DNA of 49,263 nt from Puniceicoccaceae bacterium K14 (GTDB lineage Bacteria; Verrucomicrobiota; Verrucomicrobiia; Opitutales; Opitutaceae). Position numbers and translations under genes: made by a program. The stretch covers positions 1 through 49,263 of the forward strand of contig JAKYXN010000040.1 of assembly GCA_022538095.1 (NCBI GenBank), written 5' to 3'. Position 1 is the stretch's first letter, and every line of letters starts with the position of its first letter. The notes under the pieces are model-generated. The model worked only from the letters and a program-made list of their open reading frames with translations, made no database searches and had not been told where the DNA came from. Below, in pieces: positions 39,033 through 47,214 of the stretch.

Positions 39033-40826
39033 ATGAGCATTCAATACGGCGTATATAGAACGCAACTACATGAAAAAACCATCGAAGAACGCGACTTCCT
39101 TGCCGACTCATTTGAAGAATGGAAGTGCGACTACGTCGGCAAAGCGAATATGGAGTCTGTCGCTTTTGGCTGCCGCGTCCTACGCATCTATCCCGAAAGC
39201 AAAGACGAACAGCAACCTTTAAAATGCAAGGAACACCCAATCCTTCTCACCGCTGATTGCCGTCTAGATAATCGAGAAGAATTGGCCCATGCACTTGGGG
39301 TAACCGCCACCGACCTACTAAAAACACCAGACAGCTCCCTTATTCTCGAAGCCTATCTACGCTGGGGAAGAGATTGCTTTCAGCGCCTTGATGGCGATTT
39401 CGCAATCGCCATCTGGGACCAACACTCACGCCAGCTTTTACTCGCGCGCGACGTCACCGGAGTACGACCGCTCGCCTACGCAACCTGGGACGGCGGAGCC
39501 GCATTTTCCAGCAGCATACCAGAGCTCTACCACCTCCCTTCGGTCCCCGAAGCCCTAGACGATCTTAAAATTGCGGCTATTTTCGGAAAGCATTCGACCG
39601 GGCGAGAACGCACGCCATTCAAATCCATAAAATGGGTTCACCCAGGAGCCGTAATAACAATCTGCGATAGCAATATCTCAAAAGAAATATTTGCTACCAT
39701 CAAACCAATGACCTTAAGCCCAGAAGAGCGTCGCAACCCCGCCCCTCGCCTTGGAGAGCTTCTCAAAGAAAGTGTACGCAAGCGAATCCGAGGCCAAGGC
39801 GATCTCGTATGCGAGCTCAGTGGTGGGTTCGATTCCGGCTCCATAACCGCCCTCGTAGCCAAACTCCTTGAAAAGAGCTCGCGTAATGTCAGTGCCATCT
39901 CGTGGACGCCTGACTACGACACAGTGCCTCCGTTGAAAGGTCCCGATGAACGCAACGAAATCCAATGGATAGAGCAGCACTACAGTATCCACTGCTCGTA
40001 TGTTTCCCCGTGCCTTAACAAGAACGCTTCCAATACGCTATTCGAAAGCTCTTTTCGTCAAAACGCCGCCTCCGCGATCGGCAACGCTCGCACCGTGCTC
40101 TCCGGCTCGGGAGGTGACGAATGTGCAAGCTTTTACCTACGCGGTTTTCATCCACATGCCCTCTTAGCCGACGGAATCGGTCCCGCCATCCATCGGCTAC
40201 TAGCCGACTTCCAAGAGATGCCCTTTGGATATCAAGCTCCCCTCAGACTCATTCGAGGGATCAAAGGGATGCTAAAAGCCAGGATACGAAACCAACAGTT
40301 TAAATCGGACAAAAGCTCCATAATTAATTCTCAGTTAAAAGACAAATGGCGTCAGGCTCTCGCCCAAGCTCATGGAGACGGAATCATGCGAGATATTCTA
40401 CCCTCTGGAGCACACGACTGTATGACTCGGGCATTCGCACGTGGCCATCTTGAACAACGCGCTGCTACGGAGTCCCTCGACGCCGCTCACATCGGCGTCT
40501 CAATGGCCTACCCGATGCAAGATGCCCAACTTCTCTCATTTATGATTTCTCTTCCGTCACATTATTTTAACTACAGTTCTCGACGCCGGCAGCTTTTCCG
40601 TCGCGCCCTTGATTCCCTCACCATCAAGCTCGCTCCCAACACCCGGAAACAAGAAGAAGCACTCGCAACCCGATCCCAAAAAAGACAAAGCCCCTCCTAC
40701 TCTAAGCCAGCACAAGATGAAATGAAGTCCCTCCAAAGTCGCTTCTTTAAAAGCACGCCCAATTTAATGCGGCATCAAATTGATCATCTATATGGAATTA
40801 TCGAGCATTCTGTCAAAAAAAATTAA
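39033..40826 (+). CDS. Lasso peptide macrolactam synthetase (asparagine synthetase-like, C protein)
   Basis: A 597-residue asparagine-synthetase-B homologue. The N-terminal glutamine-amidotransferase-like domain has Ser at position 2 (MSIQYG) instead of the catalytic Cys, so it cannot hydrolyse glutamine. This is normal for lasso cyclases, which use the peptide's own N-terminal amine. The synthetase domain has the PP-loop SGGFDSG at 263-269 and GSGGDE near residue 360. The enzyme adenylates the side chain of Asp or Glu in the core and closes the ring with Gly1. The precursor gene begins 91 bases downstream. Ordinary asparagine synthetase is unlikely given the missing Cys and the neighbours. 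Confidence 0.9.
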   Translation: MSIQYGVYRTQLHEKTIEERDFLADSFEEWKCDYVGKANMESVAFGCRVLRIYPESKDEQQPLKCKEHPILLTADCRLDNREELAHALGVTATDLLKTPDSSLILEAYLRWGRDCFQRLDGDFAIAIWDQHSRQLLLARDVTGVRPLAYATWDGGAAFSSSIPELYHLPSVPEALDDLKIAAIFGKHSTGRERTPFKSIKWVHPGAVITICDSNISKEIFATIKPMTLSPEERRNPAPRLGELLKESVRKRIRGQGDLVCELSGGFDSGSITALVAKLLEKSSRNVSAISWTPDYDTVPPLKGPDERNEIQWIEQHYSIHCSYVSPCLNKNASNTLFESSFRQNAASAIGNARTVLSGSGGDECASFYLRGFHPHALLADGIGPAIHRLLADFQEMPFGYQAPLRLIRGIKGMLKARIRNQQFKSDKSSIINSQLKDKWRQALAQAHGDGIMRDILPSGAHDCMTRAFARGHLEQRAATESLDAAHIGVSMAYPMQDAQLLSFMISLPSHYFNYSSRRRQLFRRALDSLTIKLAPNTRKQEEALATRSQKRQSPSYSKPAQDEMKSLQSRFFKSTPNLMRHQIDHLYGIIEHSVKKN

Positions 40827-40917
40827 ATTACTCCGCCACACACAATGTTGCTTTGCACAACAAATCGCTGTAAGTATTCATCCTATCATCTAATAAGCCT
40901 AGTTAACACCATTCAAC

Positions 40918-41079
40918 ATGAGCAAACCTACCGATAAAAAAGAAACGACAGAAGACACGAACCCACAAAAGAAAGAGTGGGAAGCTCCGACAATCGAAAA
41001 ATTTGAAGTCGCCGATGTAACGCAAGGCAAGCTCGCCGATAACACCGATGAAATCGGTGACACAATCGGTGCTTCTTAG
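40918..41079 (+). CDS. Lasso peptide precursor (A gene), 53 aa
   Basis: Read directly from the DNA: ATG 40918, TAG 41077-41079, 53 residues. The leader contains W21-E-A-P24-T-I26 and T35-Q36-G37, matching the lasso leader pattern Y-x-x-P-x-L plus Thr at the penultimate leader position. The predicted core starts at Gly37: GKLADNTDEIGDTIGAS (17 residues). Core Asp8 or Glu9 would accept the Gly1 amine for an 8- or 9-residue ring. The core ends in Ser, the residue phosphorylated by lasso-cluster HPr-kinase homologues. It has three Asp, one Asn and two Thr, and no aromatic, Arg or His. Location between the cyclase and kinase/B1 genes is the expected place. The ribosome binding site is weak. Confidence 0.85.
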   Translation: MSKPTDKKETTEDTNPQKKEWEAPTIEKFEVADVTQGKLADNTDEIGDTIGAS

Positions 41080-41366
41080 ATAGCGGTCTTACAAAAATAG
41101 ATCACAGGTAGCCTTCACCTGTTGAGGAGCAGGCAAATACCTACAAAAAAATAGACTCAAATTGAAGTCAGAACCTCAATGTCCTCACAATCTGTTCGCC
41201 GATTATACAGCATTGCGATTAACCGTTGTAGCGTTAAAATACTATTCCGAGAAAAATACGTAACAGAAGATTAGATACTTTCAATTCACAGTAAACGAAG
41301 CGAGTGAAACGAAGATTCACCATCGAATATTGAGATGAGACTAAAATTACATGCGTTTTAGAGTGT
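41080..41366. other. Gap after the lasso precursor gene
   Basis: A 287-base stretch with no supported gene. A 6-bp hairpin ACAGGT/ACCTGT (41104-41122), without a T run, lies 25 bases after the precursor stop and could protect or limit the precursor message. A possible promoter is listed separately. Small open frames here do not show a leader motif. Confidence 0.45.
41213..41240 (+). promoter_or_regulatory. Possible sigma-70-type promoter for kinase-B1-oxygenase genes
   Basis: TTGCGA (41213-41218) and TAAAAT (41235-41240) are separated by 16 bases, about 125 bases before the second kinase. It is a weak match found by eye; it would let the tailoring genes be expressed apart from the cyclase-precursor message. 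Confidence 0.25.
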
Positions 41367-42309
41367 ATGGTGAATAATTATAGGGTTTTTGGCATTAACC
41401 TCGCATCGGAGATAGAGCTTCCAGAACTCCTACCCATCGATTTCCCCCAAGCAGACGTATGCTTGAAAATAGGCGAAGTACCGAAACAATTACAAAACCC
41501 AGCCAAGATTCGCAAGTCGTTTGAAGTATCGTGTGATCAAGTGTTGATACGTGCCAAAAACGTCGGGCGATTCCTCATAGAGCGGGGCAAACGCATCACG
41601 ATAGTGCCAGAGCACGGCACCACTGAAAAAACAATCCGGCTATTTGTGCTCGGCAGCTGCCTTGGAGTTATTCTCCATCAACGTAACCTTTTCCCTATTC
41701 ACGGCAGTGTGATCGACACACCTACCGGAGCAGTTATCGTATGCGGAAAACCTGGTATTGGTAAATCAACTACTGCAGCAACGCTTGCCAAACGAGGCTA
41801 CCGTATCCTCTCCGACGATATCGCCGCCCTGAAAATCGACGGGAAATCAATTCAAGTCGAATCCAGCTATCCGCAATTAAAACTATCGGGAAATAGCCTC
41901 AATCATATAAACGAAGACCCAGAGCGACTCGAAGAGATAAGACCTGGTATCGGCAAAAGAGCATTCAAACTGCAAGCCCTGTTTAAAGCTAAGCCCAGTC
42001 AGGTAACTGCTTTGGCTTGGCTTTGGCGACAACAAAACACCTCGCCTATTTGAAGCAAAAGGCAATGAACGCTTCAATGCGATCAAGGAAAACGTTTATC
42101 GCCGCAAGTGCATTCTCCCCGAAAACAAAAGAGAGCATATTGTCCGTTGCATTCGCTTGGCCAAGCAACTACCTGTCTATCACTTGGAAAGGTCTGAAAC
42201 AAAAGATAGCATCGATGAAGTAGCTGATTTGATTGAGATGCTAGCAAAAGGTGAAATCTCAAATTCATTTCAGGCAGATTTCAGTCCTGTTTTCGAAGGA
42301 ATAACCTAA
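41367..42309 (+). pseudogene. Frameshifted HPr-kinase-like lasso tailoring kinase
   Basis: The first frame encodes 228 residues: YRVFGINLASEIELPEL, then LFPIHGSVI, Walker A CGKPGIGKSTT (126-136), and RGYRILSDDIAALKI. It stops at TGA 42051. The family's C-terminal end continues in the +1 frame: LWLGFGDNKTPRLFEAKGN then NVYRRK, and LAKQLPVYHLERSE, to TAA 42307-42309. The shift falls within 42009-42030, in the slippage-prone repeat CTTTGGCTTGGCTTTGGC, by one added or two lost bases. The gene would phosphorylate the precursor's C-terminal Ser if intact. As read it loses about 85 C-terminal residues and is probably inactive, unless the shift is a sequencing error. The second kinase at 36475 may replace it. 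Confidence 0.85.
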
Positions 42310-42319
42310 AAACACTACT

Positions 42320-42616
42320 ATGGATTCAAACAAACTAAACCAAGATACCGTACTTCGGCAGAGCGAAAACCAAGTCGGCTGCAACCTAGACGAAGAGATG
42401 GTCTTACTCAATATCAACACTGGAGGCTACTACAATTTCAACGAAATAGCCTCCGCCGTCTGGGGGAGTATTAAGGAACCCAAGTCGTTAGGTGCCTTGA
42501 TTTCTGAACTGCTTGAAACATACGAAGTGGAAAAGGAACTCTGCCAACGAGACGTTAAAGCTTTTTTATCCAAACTCATTGCAGACGACCTCGTCGAGGC
42601 ATCCAACGAAGGCTGA
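42320..42616 (+). CDS. PqqD-like lasso leader-recognition protein (B1)
   Basis: A 98-residue PqqD-family protein. Typical features: residues ~15-35 form the beta-wing (VGCNLDEEMVLLNINTGGYY), then NFNEIASAVWGSI, and a helical C-terminus with LISELLETYEV and VKAFLSKLIADDLVE. In lasso systems this RiPP recognition element binds the leader and delivers the precursor to the B2 protease and the cyclase. It starts 10 bases after the end of the kinase reading and is likely on the same transcript. B1 and B2 are separate genes here, and are encoded 4 kb apart on opposite strands. Confidence 0.9.
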   Translation: MDSNKLNQDTVLRQSENQVGCNLDEEMVLLNINTGGYYNFNEIASAVWGSIKEPKSLGALISELLETYEVEKELCQRDVKAFLSKLIADDLVEASNEG

Positions 42617-42881
42617 CTTTGAGTGCTGTTCAAGGCTTCTGAACACGCCATGTATTTTGTCCGACTCAATTGCGATCAAGGCCAAGCCACTCGTAAGATA
42701 CATTTTTGAAAATTGGCACCATGCGAATCCCATTACAAGTCGATTGGCAAACGCATCAAAGAAGCACGCCTTTCGATGATAAATAGAAAAGCAATGAACG
42801 CACAAAAAGCTCATTTCGAGAGTTAGAGAATTTCATTGGCATATGTTAGGGATTTACAAATACAATTGAAAGGAAATCAAA
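42617..42881. other. Gap between B1 and the oxygenase gene
   Basis: A 265-base stretch with no supported gene. In many lasso clusters B2 follows B1 directly; here I translated all frames and found no Cys-His-Asp transglutaminase remnant. The oxygenase ribosome binding site AAAGGA lies just upstream of ATG 42882. Confidence 0.4.
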
Positions 42882-43922
42882 ATGAATAGCCAAAATTTGA
42901 CTAGCGAATTGAAAGCCGAAGAAAAAAAGGCCACTCATACCGAGCAAGAGCTAATTGAACGTTACTCCAACCCAGTCGTTGCGAATCAACTGCTCGCCGC
43001 TTTGGAAAAACGAATCGAAAGCAATCCCACTAATGTCCTTTTATTATCGCAAAAAGCGATGATTCTACGACGCATCGCGAAATTGGAGCAGGCTCTTTTG
43101 GTCTACAAACAAATCTTAGCTCTTGAGCCACACAACGAATATGCCCATCGCTCCGCCGCAGTTCTCTCAGGCTCGCCACTTCCCGTGTCCAAAGAAAAAG
43201 GTTCTTTCCCAGCTCCGTTTGTCGCTATCCCTAATTTTTTGCCGGATTCGAAGTTGTCTGCACTTTATCAAGCGACACTTGAGAACGAAAAATATTTTAA
43301 GCCTTCTGGAGTCGGAGCCACCGAGCCTCACTATGATCCAGACAAGCGACAAAGTTTCGTTTGGGGGGGTATCGGCGAATGGAGGCCCTTCATGAAAGGC
43401 CTTCTCCGGGAACGCTTGCCGCAATTGTGCGAATCACTCTGCATCGATACCTTCGAACCCGGTTCGGTAGAAGTGAAAATTACCAACTACCTAAACGGCG
43501 GCTTTTTCATTACCCATGCTGACAATAGTATTAGCAAAGGAAAGACAGGGCGAGCCATCAGCTACCTGCTCTACTATCACTCTCAGCCCAAAGCTTTCCA
43601 AGGAGGAGACCTTTTCCTTTTTGATTCTGACTTGAGCAATGAACGATATACAAATGCGAACTTCACTCGCATTCGCTGCCAAAACAATACCTTAGTCGCA
43701 TTCAATAGCCCCTATTTTCATGCAGTACAGCCGGTTCGGCTAGAAAGTGAACGATTCGACCAAGGACGCATGGCATTGGGTGGTCATATAAACTATATGG
43801 ATACTGAAGACTCTACTAAAAAAACCCTTAGACAATCGAGACAAAGCAGATGCTTGGACCGCTCAACTGTAAAGAGTGCAACATTCGAGAAGATCCAAAA
43901 AAATTACAATAAACGAGCGTAA
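42882..43922 (+). CDS. TPR plus 2OG-Fe(II) oxygenase, candidate lasso hydroxylase
   Basis: A 346-residue protein with a good AAAGGA ribosome binding site. Residues ~30-95 are TPR-like helices (LLALEKRIESNPTNVLLLSQ...). The rest resembles prolyl-4-hydroxylase-type double-stranded beta-helix enzymes. Iron ligands are His212 and Asp214 in ITHADN and His280 in YFHAVQPV; Arg296 in QGRMALGGHI could bind the 2-oxoglutarate C5 carboxylate. GGDLFLFD lies between them, as in the family. Related enzymes hydroxylate Asp, Asn, Pro or Lys; an iron/2OG enzyme makes beta-hydroxy-Asp in the lasso peptide canucin A. Here core Asp5, Asp8, Asp12 or Asn6 are possible targets. The 3' end overlaps the convergent sulfotransferase gene by 19 bases. 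Confidence 0.82.
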   Translation: MNSQNLTSELKAEEKKATHTEQELIERYSNPVVANQLLAALEKRIESNPTNVLLLSQKAMILRRIAKLEQALLVYKQILALEPHNEYAHRSAAVLSGSPLPVSKEKGSFPAPFVAIPNFLPDSKLSALYQATLENEKYFKPSGVGATEPHYDPDKRQSFVWGGIGEWRPFMKGLLRERLPQLCESLCIDTFEPGSVEVKITNYLNGGFFITHADNSISKGKTGRAISYLLYYHSQPKAFQGGDLFLFDSDLSNERYTNANFTRIRCQNNTLVAFNSPYFHAVQPVRLESERFDQGRMALGGHINYMDTEDSTKKTLRQSRQSRCLDRSTVKSATFEKIQKNYNKRA

Positions 43923-44851
43923 GCCAATTGAGCTGATTCTAGGATCATTTGTGGCTCATAACCACATCGATCAATTAGGTTGGGCTTTTTTTCCTTCATC
44001 GAAATCGGCACTGGATCCTTCGCCGAAGACTTCGCGTAAAATTGTTTCTGGGATTTCATCTTCTTCAAAATCCCTTCAGAACCTTTCGCTTCGAACTGCT
44101 CTAGTATTTGCTCCAGAGAGTTATCCATATTTTCATAATCAATAAGCATAGCCGGTCGTACTGATTTGAACTCTAGAGCCTTTTGAGCATTGTGGCTGTA
44201 TATTCTAACTGCTTCTTCACACAATGCACTTTCGCGATTTCCCTCCATTTGAATCTCATTGAGGAGCCAATTGGGAGGCTTTCGTAGGAGTGACTCTATT
44301 ACCGCAATGGGTTCTCTAAAAAGCAATACAGCTGAAGCAGTATCAAAGGCCTCACTGAGAATTTCCCAGTATTCTATCTGCCACGACGTCAGTTTGAAGA
44401 TTACTCGCTTCCCGCTTGCCGCCGCCCAGTCTTGAAATGCAGCAGCAACTTTCCGAAGTGCATTCATTTTTTGCTCCGAAGGCAGGCTTCGGCTTTTCAG
44501 AATGCTGCTGAATATTCCAAGCTCGCCAATCACGATAAAATCGGGATGGCATTTGAGCATTTGGCAAAGGAGAGTCGAGCCACAACGGCTGCAGTGATAG
44601 ATGAGGCCAATAGCTTTTTCCTCAGCAGGTTCTTGAGAAGCTGGAAGGGAAAAAAGATCTTCAATCGGCGTAATTGCACAGACGCGCTTGTTAAGCGGCA
44701 ACGCTTCAATGCTATCTCGAAAAAACCCGTATCTAAAATCCAAAGCGACTGCATCAACCCAATGAACGATTAATTTGCCATTGATATTGATAAGAGCGTA
44801 CGGAAGCTTCGCATTTTGGAAAACGGCATTCTCTTTTCGGTCTTCTAGCAT
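43904..44851 (-). CDS. Sulfotransferase-like P-loop protein in lasso operon
   Basis: A 315-residue protein on the minus strand. The 5'-phosphosulfate loop is HCSRCGSTLLCQMLKCHPD, followed by helices and a 3'-phosphate-type region near LLFREPIAVIESLLRKPP, as in PAPS-dependent sulfotransferases. It begins 21 bases after the end of the ABC transporter D gene, which itself overlaps B2, so B2, D and this gene form one operon. Sulfation of the peptide on Thr7, Thr13 or Ser17, or of an exported partner, is therefore plausible. Whether it uses PAPS or acts on another group cannot be told. It is listed as a candidate tailoring enzyme. Confidence 0.78.
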   Translation of the reverse strand: MLEDRKENAVFQNAKLPYALININGKLIVHWVDAVALDFRYGFFRDSIEALPLNKRVCAITPIEDLFSLPASQEPAEEKAIGLIYHCSRCGSTLLCQMLKCHPDFIVIGELGIFSSILKSRSLPSEQKMNALRKVAAAFQDWAAASGKRVIFKLTSWQIEYWEILSEAFDTASAVLLFREPIAVIESLLRKPPNWLLNEIQMEGNRESALCEEAVRIYSHNAQKALEFKSVRPAMLIDYENMDNSLEQILEQFEAKGSEGILKKMKSQKQFYAKSSAKDPVPISMKEKKPNLIDRCGYEPQMILESAQLAYARLL

Positions 44852-44872
44852 TAAAGCAATGTAAGGAGGGGA

Positions 44873-46609
44873 TTACTCAGGAGCAACTATCGTAGGCTGA
44901 TAGTCCTGTAAGTGTATACGTTGATCAACATCAGCAATAGTTGCCTCTCGGTGGGCTATCACGACGATAGTAGTTTGCCCTCGCATACGCTTCAACGCTT
45001 CTTGAATTTTTCCCTCATTTTCTGCGTCTAAAGCGCTTGTCGCCTCATCAAGAATGAGTAGCTGAGCCTCTGCCAACAAAGCTCGGGCAAGAGCTAACCT
45101 TTGCCGCTCACCTCCGGACAAACGTATTCCATTGTCCCCCACGACCGTGTCAAGCCCTTCAGGCAAACAAGCTACGAAATCCTCTGCGGCGGCCAGACGA
45201 AGAACTTCCCAAAGATCCTCATCCACAATTCTTCTCGAAACGACCCAACTTAAATTCGCCCTCACTGTATCATGAAAAAGATAAGCTTCTTGGGTTACAT
45301 AAGCCACGCTCTTGCGCCAAGAGAGGAGAAATGAATCCTCCAAAAGTTGCTCATCGCAGTAAATGGCTCCGGAAATTGGCTCTAAGAGACCTGCTAGCAG
45401 ATCCGCTAAAGTGGTCTTGCCAACGCCTGAAGGGCCTACAAGGGCAGTCGTTTGATTTTTTCGGATACATGCGGAGAGCCCCTCAAAGACAGGCTCTTCC
45501 TTTCCTGGATAGCGATAGGAAATCTGGCTCAAATTAATCGCTTGCTTGAGTTCGAGCGGCGGCAAATCAGTCTCCTCGCGTGCTTCTCTGGCCGCGGCGC
45601 ACTCACTTAGCATCCTCTCCACATCTTGAAAAGCCGGCGTCTTGTGAAGAAGAAGCTGATAGCTTCTCTGCATTCCCGAAAATTGCGGCAAAAGGCGGGA
45701 GAAAATGATCAGCAAAAGAAACAAGGTAGCTATGGGAATCTTGAATACGATTTGAGAAAAATAAAAAAACACGCTGAAAGCCGCAGCAGCTCCCACTACG
45801 TAAATCAATTGAGTGACTGCATTCATGCGAACAACCCGTATACTTTCATTTTCCAGGTTTTCGCTGGTCTGCCTCAAGCGTTCTGCGCAACGGCTTTCGC
45901 CCGAGTAACTCTTGATCATTTTCAAGCTTCCTAGCTGCTCGGTCAACATTTGAAAAACGGTCTTGTAGTTAGCTAAATGAGTACGCCCAGAACCGTAGAT
46001 GGACCGATTCAATGGCAGTAGCAGGCCTAACAGCAAACCACCAAAGCCAATAGCCAAAAGAGTCATCTTCCACGACATAAGAAATGCGAGAACCAACATC
46101 AAGGAGGCCAAAACTGACTGGCTCAGCAAGGAAAGCATCTGATTCGACGCTTGCCCTATCGACTGAACCTGGCCCGTAAGACAATGACTGAAGTCCGACA
46201 TTTTCCTTTGAACTATAAATTCCCATCGAGCAGCCAGCAAGGAGCGGTAAAGCCTGTCACGTAAATCACCAACATAGGCAAATTGCGTTTCCGCTGAAAG
46301 TGTCGCCAAACGATAGCGAACCGAAGCGATCATCCCGACGATAATGACATAGCTTATCAGTACGCCCGACAAAGTGGGCTCAACACCAATGAAATAAAAT
46401 ACCTCTTGGGCAAAGCCTGCGACCCTCGAATCCAGCGACCCGCCCAAATCGAAACCAACCAAATCAAGAAGAGGAACGATGAAAAGTAAGCCCACTCCCA
46501 TGGTCACTCCTTGGATCACCATCAGAAAAAAAAGAAGTATCTGTCGTCTAGGAGAAAAACGATAAAACGAAACGAAAGCAGCTCCCAACACTCTCAAATT
46601 TGCAGTCAT
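44873..46609 (-). CDS. Lasso peptide ABC exporter (D protein)
   Basis: A 578-residue type I ABC exporter: six membrane helices over the first ~310 residues, then the ATPase with Walker A GPSGVGKTTL, signature LSGGERQRLALARAL and Walker B LLILDEATSALD. There is no N-terminal C39 peptidase domain, so it exports mature peptide and leaves leader removal to B2. Its ATG overlaps the B2 TGA (ATGA at 46606-46609), giving translational coupling. In lasso systems the exporter also provides self-immunity. Assignment is firm from family and context. Confidence 0.93.
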   Translation of the reverse strand: MTANLRVLGAAFVSFYRFSPRRQILLFFLMVIQGVTMGVGLLFIVPLLDLVGFDLGGSLDSRVAGFAQEVFYFIGVEPTLSGVLISYVIIVGMIASVRYRLATLSAETQFAYVGDLRDRLYRSLLAARWEFIVQRKMSDFSHCLTGQVQSIGQASNQMLSLLSQSVLASLMLVLAFLMSWKMTLLAIGFGGLLLGLLLPLNRSIYGSGRTHLANYKTVFQMLTEQLGSLKMIKSYSGESRCAERLRQTSENLENESIRVVRMNAVTQLIYVVGAAAAFSVFFYFSQIVFKIPIATLFLLLIIFSRLLPQFSGMQRSYQLLLHKTPAFQDVERMLSECAAAREAREETDLPPLELKQAINLSQISYRYPGKEEPVFEGLSACIRKNQTTALVGPSGVGKTTLADLLAGLLEPISGAIYCDEQLLEDSFLLSWRKSVAYVTQEAYLFHDTVRANLSWVVSRRIVDEDLWEVLRLAAAEDFVACLPEGLDTVVGDNGIRLSGGERQRLALARALLAEAQLLILDEATSALDAENEGKIQEALKRMRGQTTIVVIAHREATIADVDQRIHLQDYQPTIVAPE

Positions 46610-47118
46610 ATATTCTGAGTCGGCAAGACGTTTGTGTTACGAGAGCGATTCAGAGCAACCCCATAGGCAGCGATCACCGTAAAGGCCCGATGTCCCTCAC
46701 GCCCGCTAACAACCAAATCTCCAACCTTAACCCACGCATGCGCCTTCAATGGTCCATCCGAGTTCACGACACCCAAATAAACGATTCCAGGAATACCATA
46801 AAACCGCAGGCCTACTGCAACCGCCACAGCCTGTACTAAGCACTTCGATTCCCAAGGCGTGTAGCGAGCCACCAAAGAACAAATACGCCCAAGTCGCCTC
46901 GCAAGGTCTTGACTAGTTTCCGAAATCGGCACAATCGAGGAAGAATCCGTATCAGTCGGCCTCCCGAGAACAGACGCAATCGCTCGAAACGGCAGTATTA
47001 GGATAGCGAGACGAACGAATCCGCTTAGAGGATACGCCAAACAAAACCAGACCTTTTCGCGAGCAGGCAAACGCAGTGCTGTTTTTGCCTTTCCTATGAA
47101 TCCAAAAAACCCTTGCAC
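46606..47118 (-). CDS. Lasso leader peptidase B2 (transglutaminase-like)
   Basis: A 170-residue protein from GTG 47118 (a stop lies two codons upstream in frame). It has the catalytic pattern of lasso B2 cysteine proteases: Cys93 in ESKCLVQAVAVAVGL, His127 in LKAHAWVKV and Asp134 in VGDLVVSG, plus an N-terminal segment of hydrophobic helix. It removes the leader after Gln36 of the precursor, guided by B1, and exposes Gly1 for ring closure. It overlaps the D gene by four bases. The intergenic space of 96 bases to the divergent nucleotidyltransferase gene must hold both promoters. Confidence 0.9.
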   Translation of the reverse strand: MQGFFGFIGKAKTALRLPAREKVWFCLAYPLSGFVRLAILILPFRAIASVLGRPTDTDSSSIVPISETSQDLARRLGRICSLVARYTPWESKCLVQAVAVAVGLRFYGIPGIVYLGVVNSDGPLKAHAWVKVGDLVVSGREGHRAFTVIAAYGVALNRSRNTNVLPTQNI

Positions 47119-47214
47119 ACATTAGGCATGTAACCAGCTTCCAAATCATAGCAACTCATTTATCCGAATTCCATGCATTGACTTCCGCCTCTTAAGCGAC
47201 AGCTTATTCTGCCA

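Noticed and set aside
41180-41275. Second small frame (31 codons) after the precursor as a further lasso precursor
   Set aside because: It lacks the P-x-[L/I] leader pattern, the T-x-G junction and a suitable ring acceptor; basic composition unlike the real precursor.
42617-42881. Possible remnant of a B2 peptidase next to B1
   Set aside because: Translation of all frames shows no Cys-His-Asp transglutaminase pattern, and an intact B2 lies at 46606-47118.
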